Source: JAGTVG01 sp963820995 (GTDB taxonomy: Bacteria > Bacteroidota > Bacteroidia > Cytophagales > Cyclobacteriaceae). From it: DNA of 64,000 bases. This document shows positions 28,927 through 38,520 of this stretch, one piece after another (the stretch's first letter is position 1; the number at the start of each line of letters is the position of its first letter). Location of the stretch: NCBI GenBank assembly GCA_963820995.1, contig CAWGCL010000009.1:124001-188000 (forward strand). Direction: 5' to 3'. The notes under the pieces were generated by a model that worked only from the letters and a program-made list of their open reading frames with translations, searched no databases and was not told the DNA's origin. The position numbers and the translations under genes were made by a program.

Positions 28927-29652
28927 ATGAAAAAAATTTGGATTATAGCAAATAGAGAACTTGCATCGTATTTCGATTCGCTCATAGCTTATGTTATGAT
29001 CATTCTGTTTCTGGGGATGAGCGGGTTCTTTACCTGGCTGTTTGGCAGTTCGATCTTTCTGATCAACCAGGCAAGCCTTCAGGTATTTTTTGGGATATCA
29101 TACTGGACCCTGTTTTTCTTCATCCCTGCAATTACCATGCGGTCTCTTGCTGAAGAAAACAAATCCGGGACCATTGAATTATTAAGTACCAAAGCAGTAA
29201 GCGACCGGGAGATCGTGGTTGGTAAATTCCTGGCTAACCTTATCCTTGTAATAATAGCACTGGCTTGTACAATTCCTTATTATGTTACGGTAGCCACCTT
29301 AGGGAATATCGATCACGGGGCCACCTTAGGAGGATATTTTGGATTGATATTGATGAGTTCCATGTACATAAGTATCGGGTTATTTGCAAGCAGCCTGACA
29401 AATAACCAGATCGTGGCGTTTTTACTGGCCCTGTTTATAGGGATCTTCTTTCAGATCCTTTTCGATGTGATGGCGACCAGTTTTACAGGAACGGTTGGAG
29501 GTGTTTTAGACTTTCTGAGTTCCCGAACCCATTATGAATCTTTATCCAGGGGGGTAATAGATTCAAGGGACCTGTTGTACTATTTGTCTTTCATAATTGC
29601 TGGTTTATTATTGTCAGAAACCATGCTTTCAAAAAGGAACTGGCAACATTAA
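28927..29652 (+). CDS. gldF: GldF-like ABC transporter permease
   Basis: A 241-residue ABC-2 type permease with six TM segments, starting MKKIWIIANRELASYFDSLI. The block TMRSLAEENKSGTIELLSTK near 75-95 is the conserved cytoplasmic loop of the GldF/NosY family. It lies 12 bp after the ATPase and 8 bp before the GldG-like gene. With the ATPase it would form the transport core; the cargo is unknown. Confidence 0.9.
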   Translation: MKKIWIIANRELASYFDSLIAYVMIILFLGMSGFFTWLFGSSIFLINQASLQVFFGISYWTLFFFIPAITMRSLAEENKSGTIELLSTKAVSDREIVVGKFLANLILVIIALACTIPYYVTVATLGNIDHGATLGGYFGLILMSSMYISIGLFASSLTNNQIVAFLLALFIGIFFQILFDVMATSFTGTVGGVLDFLSSRTHYESLSRGVIDSRDLLYYLSFIIAGLLLSETMLSKRNWQH

Positions 29653-29660
29653 GGATTTAA

Positions 29661-31190
29661 ATGATTGTAAAGATGAAGAGAAGAAACGTAATAACTCAAC
29701 TTTTAATTTTTCTGGCGATAATTGTGGTTGTCAACCTGATCTCTGAGCAAATGTTTTTCAGGCTCGATTTTACCTCTGACAAGCAGTATACCCTCAGCCA
29801 GGCCACCAAGGATCTGTTAGGAGAATTAAATGATGTGATCACTATCACAGCTTATTATTCTGAAGACCTGCCGCCACAGTTGGTTAAAAGCAGGAAGGAT
29901 TTCGTGGACCTCCTGGTCGAATATGAAAACAGGTCAAATGGAAATATTGTATATGAATTCATCAATCCGAATCAAAGTGAAGAGGATGAAATGAAAGCCC
30001 AACAGGCTGGAATTAGCCCAATTATGGTTAATGTACGTGAAAGAGACCAGGTGAAGCAGATGAGGGCCTATATGGGGGTTATCATGCAAATGGGGGATAA
30101 GCAGGAAGTTGTGCCTGTCATACAACCTGGTTCAGGAATGGAATACAGCTTGACGACAGCTATAAAAAAACTTTCCCTTATCGATAAACCAAAGATTGCT
30201 TTTATTCAGGGCCATGGAGAACCATCTCCAAACGCTTCGGTCCAGTTGCTTCAGCAGTTGTCCATTCTATATGATATAGAACCTTATAATATTACCGATA
30301 CGGCTGAAATTCCTAAATACTATAAGACTTTAGCACTTATTGATCCAAAAGATACCATACCGGAAGATCATATCCGGAAGATTGACAATTATTTATCAAC
30401 AGGAGGAGCCGTTTATATTGCCTACAGCAATTTAGAGGGTAATCTCAATAATGCCTACCTTCAGGCGGGGCCTGACATTGGATTGAAATCCTGGCTTGTG
30501 GGGAAAGGTATATCTATGAACGATTTTTATATTGTAGATGCGAATTGTGGAGCTGTAACGGTCAGGCAGCAGCAGGGGCCTTTCGTGATTAATTCCCAGG
30601 TACAATTTCCATATTTTCCCATAATTACAAATTTCAGTGATCATCCGGCATCTCAGGGGCTCGAATCTGTGATCCTGCCATTCGTCAGTTCGATCACTTT
30701 CACCCCCCAGGATTCAGCTGTCAATATTATGCCGCTGGCATTTACCTCAGAAAATTCAGGAGTGATAAGCCCCCCGGCATATGTTGATATTAATAAAGAC
30801 TGGAATGAGAACGATTTTAGAGATGGTCAGCAGGTGATAGCCATTGCCGCAGAAGGGCCTCTCGCCGGAACAGCCAATTCAAAAATGGTGCTGATCCCAA
30901 ACGGACAGTTTGCACTTAATGGTGAAGGTCAACAACAACAGCAGGTTAATGAGGATAACGTGAATTTAGCAACGAATGCGATAGACTGGCTTTCGGACGA
31001 TACAGGATTAATTGATCTGAGAACCAAAGGGGTGACCAATAGACCTTTAGATCAGCTGGAAGATACTGAAAAATCATTGATCAAATATGGGAATGTAGTT
31101 ATTCCTATAATATTAATCCTGGTCATAGGGTTTATCAGGAAACAAAGGTATTCAGCCAAAAAGCAAAAATGGATCCAGGGCAATTATTAA
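29661..31190 (+). CDS. gldG: GldG family ABC auxiliary protein
   Basis: A 509-residue protein anchored by an N-terminal TM (VITQLLIFLAIIVVVNLISE) and a C-terminal TM (VVIPIILILVIGFI) just before a basic tail, with a large extracytoplasmic domain (ABC_transp_aux type). It begins FFRLDFTSDKQYTLSQATKD, the usual opening of this family, and contains KIAFIQGHGEPSP. It partners GldA and GldF in the envelope. A Q-rich stretch (GEGQQQQQVNEDN) occurs near 420. Confidence 0.9.
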   Translation: MIVKMKRRNVITQLLIFLAIIVVVNLISEQMFFRLDFTSDKQYTLSQATKDLLGELNDVITITAYYSEDLPPQLVKSRKDFVDLLVEYENRSNGNIVYEFINPNQSEEDEMKAQQAGISPIMVNVRERDQVKQMRAYMGVIMQMGDKQEVVPVIQPGSGMEYSLTTAIKKLSLIDKPKIAFIQGHGEPSPNASVQLLQQLSILYDIEPYNITDTAEIPKYYKTLALIDPKDTIPEDHIRKIDNYLSTGGAVYIAYSNLEGNLNNAYLQAGPDIGLKSWLVGKGISMNDFYIVDANCGAVTVRQQQGPFVINSQVQFPYFPIITNFSDHPASQGLESVILPFVSSITFTPQDSAVNIMPLAFTSENSGVISPPAYVDINKDWNENDFRDGQQVIAIAAEGPLAGTANSKMVLIPNGQFALNGEGQQQQQVNEDNVNLATNAIDWLSDDTGLIDLRTKGVTNRPLDQLEDTEKSLIKYGNVVIPIILILVIGFIRKQRYSAKKQKWIQGNY

Positions 31191-31200
31191 TTAAAGCATT

Positions 31201-32127
31201 ATGTTCAGAAGTGTAAAAAACATCAGATTAATAGCCGTTTTGGTAATTTTAGTTGTGGTATATGCCGGACTGAAGCTATTTAAAAATACAGGACGAAGTA
31301 AATCTTTCAGGGAGGAACTTGTAGTGATCGATACTTCGAAGGTTGACAAGATTCTTATAAGCAAGTCAGGATCTTCCTTTGAAGTGAGCAAGGAAAATGA
31401 GCAGTGGAAGGTCACAATACCAGGAAATAAAAAGGTCGACGCTACAGCCAGTAGTGTAAATAATGCATTAAGTTCTCTGCTCAGGATAAAACCAGACCGC
31501 ATTGCCACGAAAGATCCGGAAAAATGGGTAGATTATCAGGTGGACTCATCAGGTACCAGGGTGCAGGTATTTGAAAACAATGCCAGTACGCTTGACCTGA
31601 TATTGGGGCGATTCGGTGTGCATGGACAACAGCAGTTCCATACATTTGTCCGATTGTTTGAGGATGATGAAGTATACGCTGCAAATGATTTTATGGGAAT
31701 ATCATTCCCAAGTGACCCAAAGGGATTCAGAAATTCAAGATTTCTGCAAATCACCAGTGATTCCATTACTCAGGTAACATTCAATTATCCGGGTGATTCT
31801 GCATTTATCCTTAACAAGTCGATGGACCAATGGTATATAGGTAATAATCAGGCAGATTCAGCTATGACCGCCTCGTTTTTATCCGGTCTACGATATCTGA
31901 ATGGTTCAGATTTTGTTGATGATGTAGAACCAGCAGCATTGATCAATCCGGCACTTAGCGTTCTGATCCAGGCCAATGGTATGTCTGAAGAGGTGAAACT
32001 TGAAGCTTATTCACACCCGCTATATGGGTATATTCTACACTCCAGTTATAATCCAAAGGCCTATTTCTCGGATGAAAGCATGCTGACGAAGATATTCAAG
32101 AGCCAATCGGAATTGCAGGGAGAATAA
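31201..32127 (+). CDS. DUF4340 domain-containing protein
   Basis: A 308-residue protein with an N-terminal TM (LIAVLVILVVVYAGLKLF) and an extracytoplasmic region with DUF4340 features: KVDKILISKSGSSFEVSKEN and WKVTIPGNKKVDATASSVNN, and later LDLILGRFGVHGQQQFHTFV. Such proteins commonly follow GldG genes and probably form part of the same ABC complex. Function unknown. It begins 10 bp after the GldG gene and ends the unit; the next gene is convergent. Confidence 0.87.
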   Translation: MFRSVKNIRLIAVLVILVVVYAGLKLFKNTGRSKSFREELVVIDTSKVDKILISKSGSSFEVSKENEQWKVTIPGNKKVDATASSVNNALSSLLRIKPDRIATKDPEKWVDYQVDSSGTRVQVFENNASTLDLILGRFGVHGQQQFHTFVRLFEDDEVYAANDFMGISFPSDPKGFRNSRFLQITSDSITQVTFNYPGDSAFILNKSMDQWYIGNNQADSAMTASFLSGLRYLNGSDFVDDVEPAALINPALSVLIQANGMSEEVKLEAYSHPLYGYILHSSYNPKAYFSDESMLTKIFKSQSELQGE

Positions 32128-32163
32128 AAACTTTATTAAGTGTTACATATTCAGGAAGCATAC

Positions 32164-34488
32164 TTAAAAGTTGTACCTGAGTTCGGCACCCAGGAAGAAA
32201 TTACGTGGTAATCCGGGATAGTAATACCTGGGGGGATTGCCTCCAAAACTTGATGCATTCACAGATATCATTGAAGCATATTTTTCATTGAAAACATTGT
32301 TTAATATTCCATGGATATTTATCTCAAAATGATTTGATATGTGCTTCATATAACCCAATTTCAAGTTTACCAGCTGATAGGCCTCCGAATAAACCGAGTT
32401 ATCATCCCGCATCGGCATTTCGTCTACAAATTGATAATTCAAATTGCCATACAGGCCGACTCTCGCTTTGAATGCCAATCCCGCATTAAATACGTTTTTT
32501 GGGACCCCGGTAAGCTCATTTCCTGAATAATCATTACCAGCTTCCTCAAAATCTTTAAAAGTGTAATCCGCCAGCGTATAGGTAACAAATCCTGTAAATT
32601 CAGAGTTCTGCCTGAATACAGGCAGGAAGTTGTAATTAACAGATATCTCCAGGCCATTGTTAACGGTCTTTCCGGCATTTACGCCAATAAATTCATCCTC
32701 ACCAACCCTTTGTGCCACGATCAGGTCGTTTATATGCATGGAAAAGAAAGCAATGTCATAAAATAATTTGTTTTTAAATATCATCCCCTTGGTACCGGCT
32801 TCATAATTAATGCCATTCTCAGGTTTGATATCTGGGTTGATCGAACCTGAAGGAGTTAATGTCTCTGCTAAAGATGGAGGGCTGAACCCATGACTTACGT
32901 TGCCATAAACAAAGATATCTGGTATTATTGGATGTGAAATGGCTATACGGGGTGACAAGGTTGTTCCGAAACTATAATCTCCGGAATTATCGGTTCCATC
33001 ACTCGAATATAAACTTTGATAATCATAGTTGGTACTATTTATATTCAAGCCTACAGTTAGAAATGTTTTAAAAGGAAATTGCAGGTCAGCCTTAACAAAT
33101 CCGTTGATGTTTTCCCTGGATTCTTTATTATCGCTAAGCAGATCTCCCATTTCCATATCATTGTTTTCATAGGTTTGCCATTCATAAAAATCAATAAAAT
33201 ATTCACCCCCAGCGACAAGGCTTAGCTTATATGCTTTCCATTCGTTTTTGTACTCATAATTTATACGGGTACCCGTTGTGTTAACATTATCTTTCAGGAT
33301 ATTAAAGGGCCTTCTTTCATATAAATCCCTCCAGGTATAGAAAATGCTGGCATTAATACTCGAATTTTCATTAAAAATATGACTTATTCCAAGTCCTGAG
33401 ATGATTTTCCGGTTATCTTCAAATCCTTCAGCCTCAGCCCAGTTTGCTGCAGCTGCCTCTGGATTCGTTTCGTAAGTCGCCCGGTTCAGGGATGAGGGGA
33501 TCTGTGCATTCAAACTGATAAAAGTGCTAAGAAAATTCAAGGTTGTTTTCTCTGTGAGATACGATTTAAAATTTATACCGGTGGTAAAACGGTCATATTG
33601 GTTGTTTTCACGGTACCCATCGCTGTTGATTTTATTTACAACCACTCCCAGGCGATTCTTTTCATTCCCGTAGGCAAATGAAAGATCATTTTTTAAGTAT
33701 CCAAAAGAGCCACCCGTAATACTGTATTTCAAATATTTTTCCTGGTTTGATGGAGATTCCGACCGGATCAATAAAGTTCCTCCAAGACCTGCCCCGTATA
33801 AGCTTGAAGATGGCCCTTTTATTACTTCCATCCTGTCAATTAAATTAGGGTCTATATCCTCGACAGTAGTTTCCCCATCGCCTGTAGTAAGGGGGATATT
33901 GTCATAATAAGCCCTTATTTTGGAAGTGATAAATAATGAGCGGGAGCCTATGCCGCGAATGGTTATTCTGTTGGTATTGTAGGTCCCGGAATGAGCATAT
34001 ATACCTGTAACCCGGTTAAGTGAAGGAATGAAATATATATCATTGTCGATCTTCATTTCTTTTTGAGGGAGCATAGCTATACTTCCAGGGCTCTCTATTA
34101 TTCTCTGTTTCCCTTCATATGCTGAAATTACTACTTCTCCAAGCATGTAATTTGATGCTTTAAGTTCCAGGGTCATATTCTCAGTGTCCTGGTTTAGCTG
34201 AACTGAAACCGGATCGTATCCGATATAGGTAGCGGTAATGGTAACTGGATAAACCTTCGGATCAATCCTGAATTTTCCATCTATATCGGTTATTGCTGCT
34301 ATAGAGTCATTCAGCATAATACTTGCACCTGGAAGTGGTGAGCGGTTACTTATATCAATAACCAGTCCATTAACCTGGCCATGAACATTTATGGCTGCAA
34401 ATATGGAAAGATAGAATAATATAGAATACTTGCTGAACAATATTCTAAAGATATTCGGTTTCGCAAAAATGTTTTTTACTAAAAGCAT
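32164..34488 (-). CDS. TonB-dependent outer membrane receptor
   Basis: A 774-residue outer-membrane beta-barrel. A signal peptide ends near VHGQ (about residue 38). Next are a CarboxypepD_reg-like domain (GLVIDISNRSPLPGASIMLN, 40-115), a plug (RITIRGIGSRSLF; EVIKGPSSSLYGAGLGGTLL, about 175-240), and a 22-strand barrel ending RNFFLGAELRYNF with the terminal Phe that BamA recognises. There is no SusD partner, so it is a stand-alone receptor of the kind used for siderophores, cobalamin or copper. Plug and barrel resemble FecA/BtuB-type receptors; the ligand is unknown. A likely -7 box lies at 34525-34532. Confidence 0.93.
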   Translation of the reverse strand: MLLVKNIFAKPNIFRILFSKYSILFYLSIFAAINVHGQVNGLVIDISNRSPLPGASIMLNDSIAAITDIDGKFRIDPKVYPVTITATYIGYDPVSVQLNQDTENMTLELKASNYMLGEVVISAYEGKQRIIESPGSIAMLPQKEMKIDNDIYFIPSLNRVTGIYAHSGTYNTNRITIRGIGSRSLFITSKIRAYYDNIPLTTGDGETTVEDIDPNLIDRMEVIKGPSSSLYGAGLGGTLLIRSESPSNQEKYLKYSITGGSFGYLKNDLSFAYGNEKNRLGVVVNKINSDGYRENNQYDRFTTGINFKSYLTEKTTLNFLSTFISLNAQIPSSLNRATYETNPEAAAANWAEAEGFEDNRKIISGLGISHIFNENSSINASIFYTWRDLYERRPFNILKDNVNTTGTRINYEYKNEWKAYKLSLVAGGEYFIDFYEWQTYENNDMEMGDLLSDNKESRENINGFVKADLQFPFKTFLTVGLNINSTNYDYQSLYSSDGTDNSGDYSFGTTLSPRIAISHPIIPDIFVYGNVSHGFSPPSLAETLTPSGSINPDIKPENGINYEAGTKGMIFKNKLFYDIAFFSMHINDLIVAQRVGEDEFIGVNAGKTVNNGLEISVNYNFLPVFRQNSEFTGFVTYTLADYTFKDFEEAGNDYSGNELTGVPKNVFNAGLAFKARVGLYGNLNYQFVDEMPMRDDNSVYSEAYQLVNLKLGYMKHISNHFEINIHGILNNVFNEKYASMISVNASSFGGNPPRYYYPGLPRNFFLGAELRYNF

Positions 34489-34524
34489 TTATAAAGTCAA
34501 TTGGATCCGTTTAAACAATTCTCG

Positions 34525-34532
34525 CAAAAATA
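34525..34532 (-). promoter_or_regulatory. Putative -7 box of the TonB receptor gene
   Basis: On the minus strand this reads TATTTTTG, a TAnnTTTG match, 36 bases before the receptor ATG. It lies in the 74-bp divergent gap shared with the SGNH hydrolase gene. Confidence 0.35.
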
Positions 34533-34562
34533 CATTAAATTGAATCAAATTATATTTTAATT

Positions 34563-35252
34563 ATGTCGCCCTTAAACAGCAACCGCCGAACCTTTTTAAA
34601 GTACTCAGGAACAATGGCACTTGGTTTCATAGGTTCAGCTTCACTATCCATGAAATGGAAAGGTAAAAATATTACTTTACTCGGTGATTCTATACGGAAA
34701 GGTTATCAACCATATGTAGGACTTTACATGCCGGAAGGCAATAATGTATGGGGACCTGAAGGGAACACCCAGCATACCGTTAATCTTATGGCCAATGCAC
34801 CTGGGTGGATCAAAAACAAACCCGCTGATATCATTCACCTAAATTCTGGCTTACATGATATTAAAAATATACCTTATAACAGCAGAAGAAAACTGGTTTC
34901 CGAAGAGTTATACATTGAAAATATTGAAAGAATCATTAAATATATTCATTACTGCTGGCCGGAATGCATGGTGATCTGGGCTACAACCACACCAGTCAAT
35001 GAAGAGAAGGCAAATGCCATCCATAAGGAAGCCAATGACTTCAGCAGGTACAATGAAGATGTGATCAGGTACAATGATTTGAGCGTCGATTTGGTGAATC
35101 GCCTCGGGCTGCCTGTAAATGATCTCTATAAATTCGTTATGGAGGGTGAAAAGGACCAGATCATGAAGGAAGATGGTGTCCATTTTACCGATTTCGGATG
35201 CCAATTACTTGCAGAACAGGTAGCTGACGCAATACATGTATTTATTGAATAA
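34563..35252 (+). CDS. Exported SGNH/GDSL hydrolase with Tat signal
   Basis: A 229-residue esterase-like enzyme. The N-terminus NRRTFLKYSGTMALGFIGSA carries the twin-arginine pattern RRxFLK followed by a hydrophobic core. The SGNH blocks are GDSIRKGY near residue 41 (nucleophile Ser), NSGLHDIK near 97 (an altered GxND), and DGVHFTDFG near 203 (Asp-His). It is probably folded in the cytosol and exported to the envelope, where it would remove acyl groups from a carbohydrate. It stands before the fucose isomerase gene, with a 189-bp gap that has no evident gene. Confidence 0.85.
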   Translation: MSPLNSNRRTFLKYSGTMALGFIGSASLSMKWKGKNITLLGDSIRKGYQPYVGLYMPEGNNVWGPEGNTQHTVNLMANAPGWIKNKPADIIHLNSGLHDIKNIPYNSRRKLVSEELYIENIERIIKYIHYCWPECMVIWATTTPVNEEKANAIHKEANDFSRYNEDVIRYNDLSVDLVNRLGLPVNDLYKFVMEGEKDQIMKEDGVHFTDFGCQLLAEQVADAIHVFIE

Positions 35253-35441
35253 TTACCCTCATTATTGAACATTCAACCATCAATATTGTCCTTTTTTTTT
35301 AGTATATTGAGGGCTTATTTCAAAGAATGAAACGATTAATCCAGGTTGAGATATGCTTTTTTTATCCCCGCTGTATTGTCATTCATTAGCAGAACTTTTA
35401 AATTCATTTTCATTATTTTTTTATTTTAAGTTTTTTAGAAT

Positions 35442-37235
35442 ATGGTTAATAGCATCACAGGGAACAGGTTAAGGGGTGGACTTCCTAAAATTGGTATTCG
35501 TCCGACTATTGATGGACGGCTGGACGGTGTACGTGAATCTCTTGAAAATCAGACCATGGCGATGGCCAGGAATGTGGCTGAATTTTTGAAAAAGAATATC
35601 AGGCATGCTGACGGCAGTGAATTGGAGGTTGTGATAGCCGATACCACTATCGGAGGTGTGACTGAGTCGGCCATGGCCGCTGAAAAATTCAGGAGGGAAG
35701 GTGTTGGCGTCTCTCTCACTGTTACACCATGCTGGTGTTATGGTACAGAGACGATCGACATGGATCCGCATATTCCAAAAGCCATATGGGGGTTTAATGG
35801 TACTGAAAGGCCGGGAGCAGTCTATCTTGCGGCTGCACTTGCAGGATATAGTCAAAAAGGATTGCCCGCCTTTAGTATATATGGACGGGAAGTACAGGAA
35901 AGTGACGATCAAAGTATTCCATCTGATGTTCAGGACAAAATACTCTCCTTTGCAAAGGCCGGATTGGCTGTGGCAACCATGAAAGGGAAAAGCTACCTTT
36001 CTATGGGATCAGTATCTATGGGGATTGCAGGTTCGGTTGTCGATCAGGATTTCTTCCAGGAATTTCTTGGTATGAGGACAGAGACGGTAGATATGACTGA
36101 ATTTACAAGGCGGATCGAAAGAAATATATTTGATCCGGATGAATATAAAAAAGCCCTGAAGTGGGTGAAAAACAATTGCAAAGAGGGAATTGATTATAAT
36201 CCGCCCGGGCGGCAGAAATCCAGATCAAGGAAAGATGAAGAATGGGAATGGGTTGTGAAAATGACTTTGATCGCAAGGGATCTTATGATAGGGAATAAAA
36301 AGCTGGAAGATATTGGCTATGGGGAGGAAGCTCTTGGGCACAATGCTTTGATATCAGGCTTCCAGGGTCAAAGACAATGGACCGACCATTTTCCTAATGG
36401 TGATTTTACTGAGGCAATAATGAATAGTTCCTTTGACTGGAACGGGATAAGACAGCCTTTCATGGTTGCCACAGAAAATGATTCGCTGAATGGGGCTACT
36501 ATGCTTCTTGGACATTTACTGAATGATAGTGCGCAGGTATTTTGCGACGTACGTACATATTGGAGCCCCGATTCGATAAAGCGGGTTACAGGATATACAC
36601 TTGAAGGTCTTGCTCAACACGGGATCATACATTTGATTAACTCCGGATCGGCAAGCCTGGATGGTACCGGAAGGCAACAGGTTGATGGCGTACCCGCCAT
36701 GAAACCGTATTGGCAAATATCACAGGAGGAGGCAGATGATTGTCTGAAAAACACAACCTGGGGGCCTGCTATAACAGAATATTTCAGGGGTGGGGGATTC
36801 TCCTCTACCTTCCTGACACTTGGGAAAATGCCAGTGACCATGGCGCGGATCAACATAATAAAGGGATTAGGGCCGGCATTACAGATTGCCGAAGGTTATA
36901 CTGTGGATCTGCCTGAAGACGTTCATAAAACCCTTGATGTCCGAACCAATCCTTCCTGGCCCACCACATGGTTTGCCCCAAGGCTTACAGGCAAAGGCCC
37001 TTTCAGAGATGTATATTCAGTGATGGCGAACTGGGGGGCCAATCATTGTGCATTCAGTTACGGACATTATGGTCAGCAATTGATCACGCTAGCTTCAATG
37101 CTGAGAATTCCTGTTTGTATGCATAATGTACCTGATGAACAGATTTTCAGACCAAGTGCATGGAATGCATTTGGAATGGATTCTGAAGGATCGGATTACA
37201 GGGCATGTAATACTTACGGTCCATTATATAAGTAG
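35442..37235 (+). CDS. fucI: L-fucose isomerase
   Basis: Converts L-fucose to L-fuculose (also D-arabinose to D-ribulose), with Mn2+, in the cytosol. 597 residues, normal for the family. Conserved parts include LPKIGIRPTIDGRLDGVRES at the start, VATENDSLNGATMLLGHLLN with the catalytic Glu near residue 346, VFCDVRTYW with the catalytic Asp near 369, and MANWGANHCAFSYGHYG with the metal His near 535. The FGGY kinase at 42.6-44.1 kb could act on L-fuculose, but it is part of another operon. No aldolase (fucA) is in view. Confidence 0.96.
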   Translation: MVNSITGNRLRGGLPKIGIRPTIDGRLDGVRESLENQTMAMARNVAEFLKKNIRHADGSELEVVIADTTIGGVTESAMAAEKFRREGVGVSLTVTPCWCYGTETIDMDPHIPKAIWGFNGTERPGAVYLAAALAGYSQKGLPAFSIYGREVQESDDQSIPSDVQDKILSFAKAGLAVATMKGKSYLSMGSVSMGIAGSVVDQDFFQEFLGMRTETVDMTEFTRRIERNIFDPDEYKKALKWVKNNCKEGIDYNPPGRQKSRSRKDEEWEWVVKMTLIARDLMIGNKKLEDIGYGEEALGHNALISGFQGQRQWTDHFPNGDFTEAIMNSSFDWNGIRQPFMVATENDSLNGATMLLGHLLNDSAQVFCDVRTYWSPDSIKRVTGYTLEGLAQHGIIHLINSGSASLDGTGRQQVDGVPAMKPYWQISQEEADDCLKNTTWGPAITEYFRGGGFSSTFLTLGKMPVTMARINIIKGLGPALQIAEGYTVDLPEDVHKTLDVRTNPSWPTTWFAPRLTGKGPFRDVYSVMANWGANHCAFSYGHYGQQLITLASMLRIPVCMHNVPDEQIFRPSAWNAFGMDSEGSDYRACNTYGPLYK

Positions 37236-37262
37236 AAATTATTATGATTATTATAAATAAAT

Positions 37263-38489
37263 ATGAGAAATTGCATATTCTTATTGTTGTGCCCTGTTAT
37301 ACTTTTTTCAGGATGTCAACAGTCGATGAATGAAAATATGGGAAAATCTTTTAAAGACGATATTGAATTTCTTCAGAAATACACGGATGCCTTTATCTTA
37401 AAAGCACCCAACGGACAAAGTCAGATTATCATTATCCCTCAGTATCAGGGAAGGATAATGACAAGCACCCTGAAAGGTGAAGATGCGCCTGGTTTTGGTT
37501 GGATCAATTACGATCTGATTGAATCAGAAGAAGTTAGCGATCGTTTCAATGCCTATGGAGGTGAAGATCGTTTCTGGCTGGGTCCTGAAGGCGGACAGTT
37601 TTCACTATATCACAAACCTGGAGGAGCTTTCGATCTCGATAATTGGTTTGTCCCCCCACAGGTGGACAGGATACCTTTCAAGGTTGATTCGAAAACGGAT
37701 AGGTCAGTAAATATGAAAGCGGAATTCTCCATATCGAATTATTCAAATACGAGCTTTAAAGTGAGTATCGACAGGGAAGTAAGTATTTTCTCAGAAGAAG
37801 ATATATTACGAAACCTTGGCCTTGAAAGTCTTGAAAATTGTAGTGCTGTAGGCTTTCAATCAAGGAACCTACTTGAAAATACTGATACGATTGCCTGGAG
37901 TAAAGAAAAAGGACTTATGTCGTTATGGATTCTTGGAATGTATAATCCAGGTGATAACGTAGTCATTGTATTACCATATTACCAGGGTGGGATAGGCTCG
38001 TTGGGCGAGGTGGTCAATGACAGCTATTTTGGCCAGGTTCCAGCAAATCGACTTAAATCAAGCCGTGGTGTCGTGTATTTTAAAGGTGATGGAAAACATA
38101 GGAGTAAGATAGGGATGAACTGGTTGCGGGCTAAAGATATTCTTGGAAGTTATGACCCGGATCAGAAAGTATTAACCATTGTGAAATACAATAAACCCGA
38201 AGAAGAGTCAGAATATGTTAAGGCCATGTGGGAAATCATGGATGATCCTTACAATGGTGACGTAATTAACTCATACAACGACGGTAAACCAGATCCTGAT
38301 ACAGATCCCCTCGGACCTTTTTATGAACTTGAAACTTCTTCTCCTGTTTCAGAATTACATCCGGGAGAGCAAATTACACATATTCATCAAACTTATCATA
38401 TTCAGGGAGATGAAAGGGAATTGAACCATATTACCGAAAAACTTTTTAATGCTAAACTTCAGAACATAAAGGATGCATTCATCCATTAG
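37263..38489 (+). CDS. DUF6786-like lipoprotein
   Basis: A 408-residue lipoprotein; the lipobox FSGCQQ puts the lipidated Cys near residue 18. The mature part (IIIIPQYQGRIMTSTLKGED, then GGEDRFWLGPEGGQFSLYHK) matches the DUF6786 pattern as I recall it, with a fold related to sugar mutarotases. It lies 27 bp after fucI and 31 bp before a VOC lipoprotein, so a role in sugar handling on the cell surface or in the periplasm is possible. No function is established. Confidence 0.8.
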   Translation: MRNCIFLLLCPVILFSGCQQSMNENMGKSFKDDIEFLQKYTDAFILKAPNGQSQIIIIPQYQGRIMTSTLKGEDAPGFGWINYDLIESEEVSDRFNAYGGEDRFWLGPEGGQFSLYHKPGGAFDLDNWFVPPQVDRIPFKVDSKTDRSVNMKAEFSISNYSNTSFKVSIDREVSIFSEEDILRNLGLESLENCSAVGFQSRNLLENTDTIAWSKEKGLMSLWILGMYNPGDNVVIVLPYYQGGIGSLGEVVNDSYFGQVPANRLKSSRGVVYFKGDGKHRSKIGMNWLRAKDILGSYDPDQKVLTIVKYNKPEEESEYVKAMWEIMDDPYNGDVINSYNDGKPDPDTDPLGPFYELETSSPVSELHPGEQITHIHQTYHIQGDERELNHITEKLFNAKLQNIKDAFIH

Positions 38490-38520
38490 TTTTTCTTAGA
38501 TTTTACATAATATTTTAATC

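Noticed and set aside
32164..34488. SusC/SusD polysaccharide utilisation locus
   Set aside because: Neither TonB receptor has a SusD gene beside it, and their plugs look like FecA/BtuB-type receptors.
35253..35441. Possible regulatory inverted repeat (CCCTCA … TGAGGG) before fucI
   Set aside because: Arms of six bases are about 50 bases apart; this is expected by chance.
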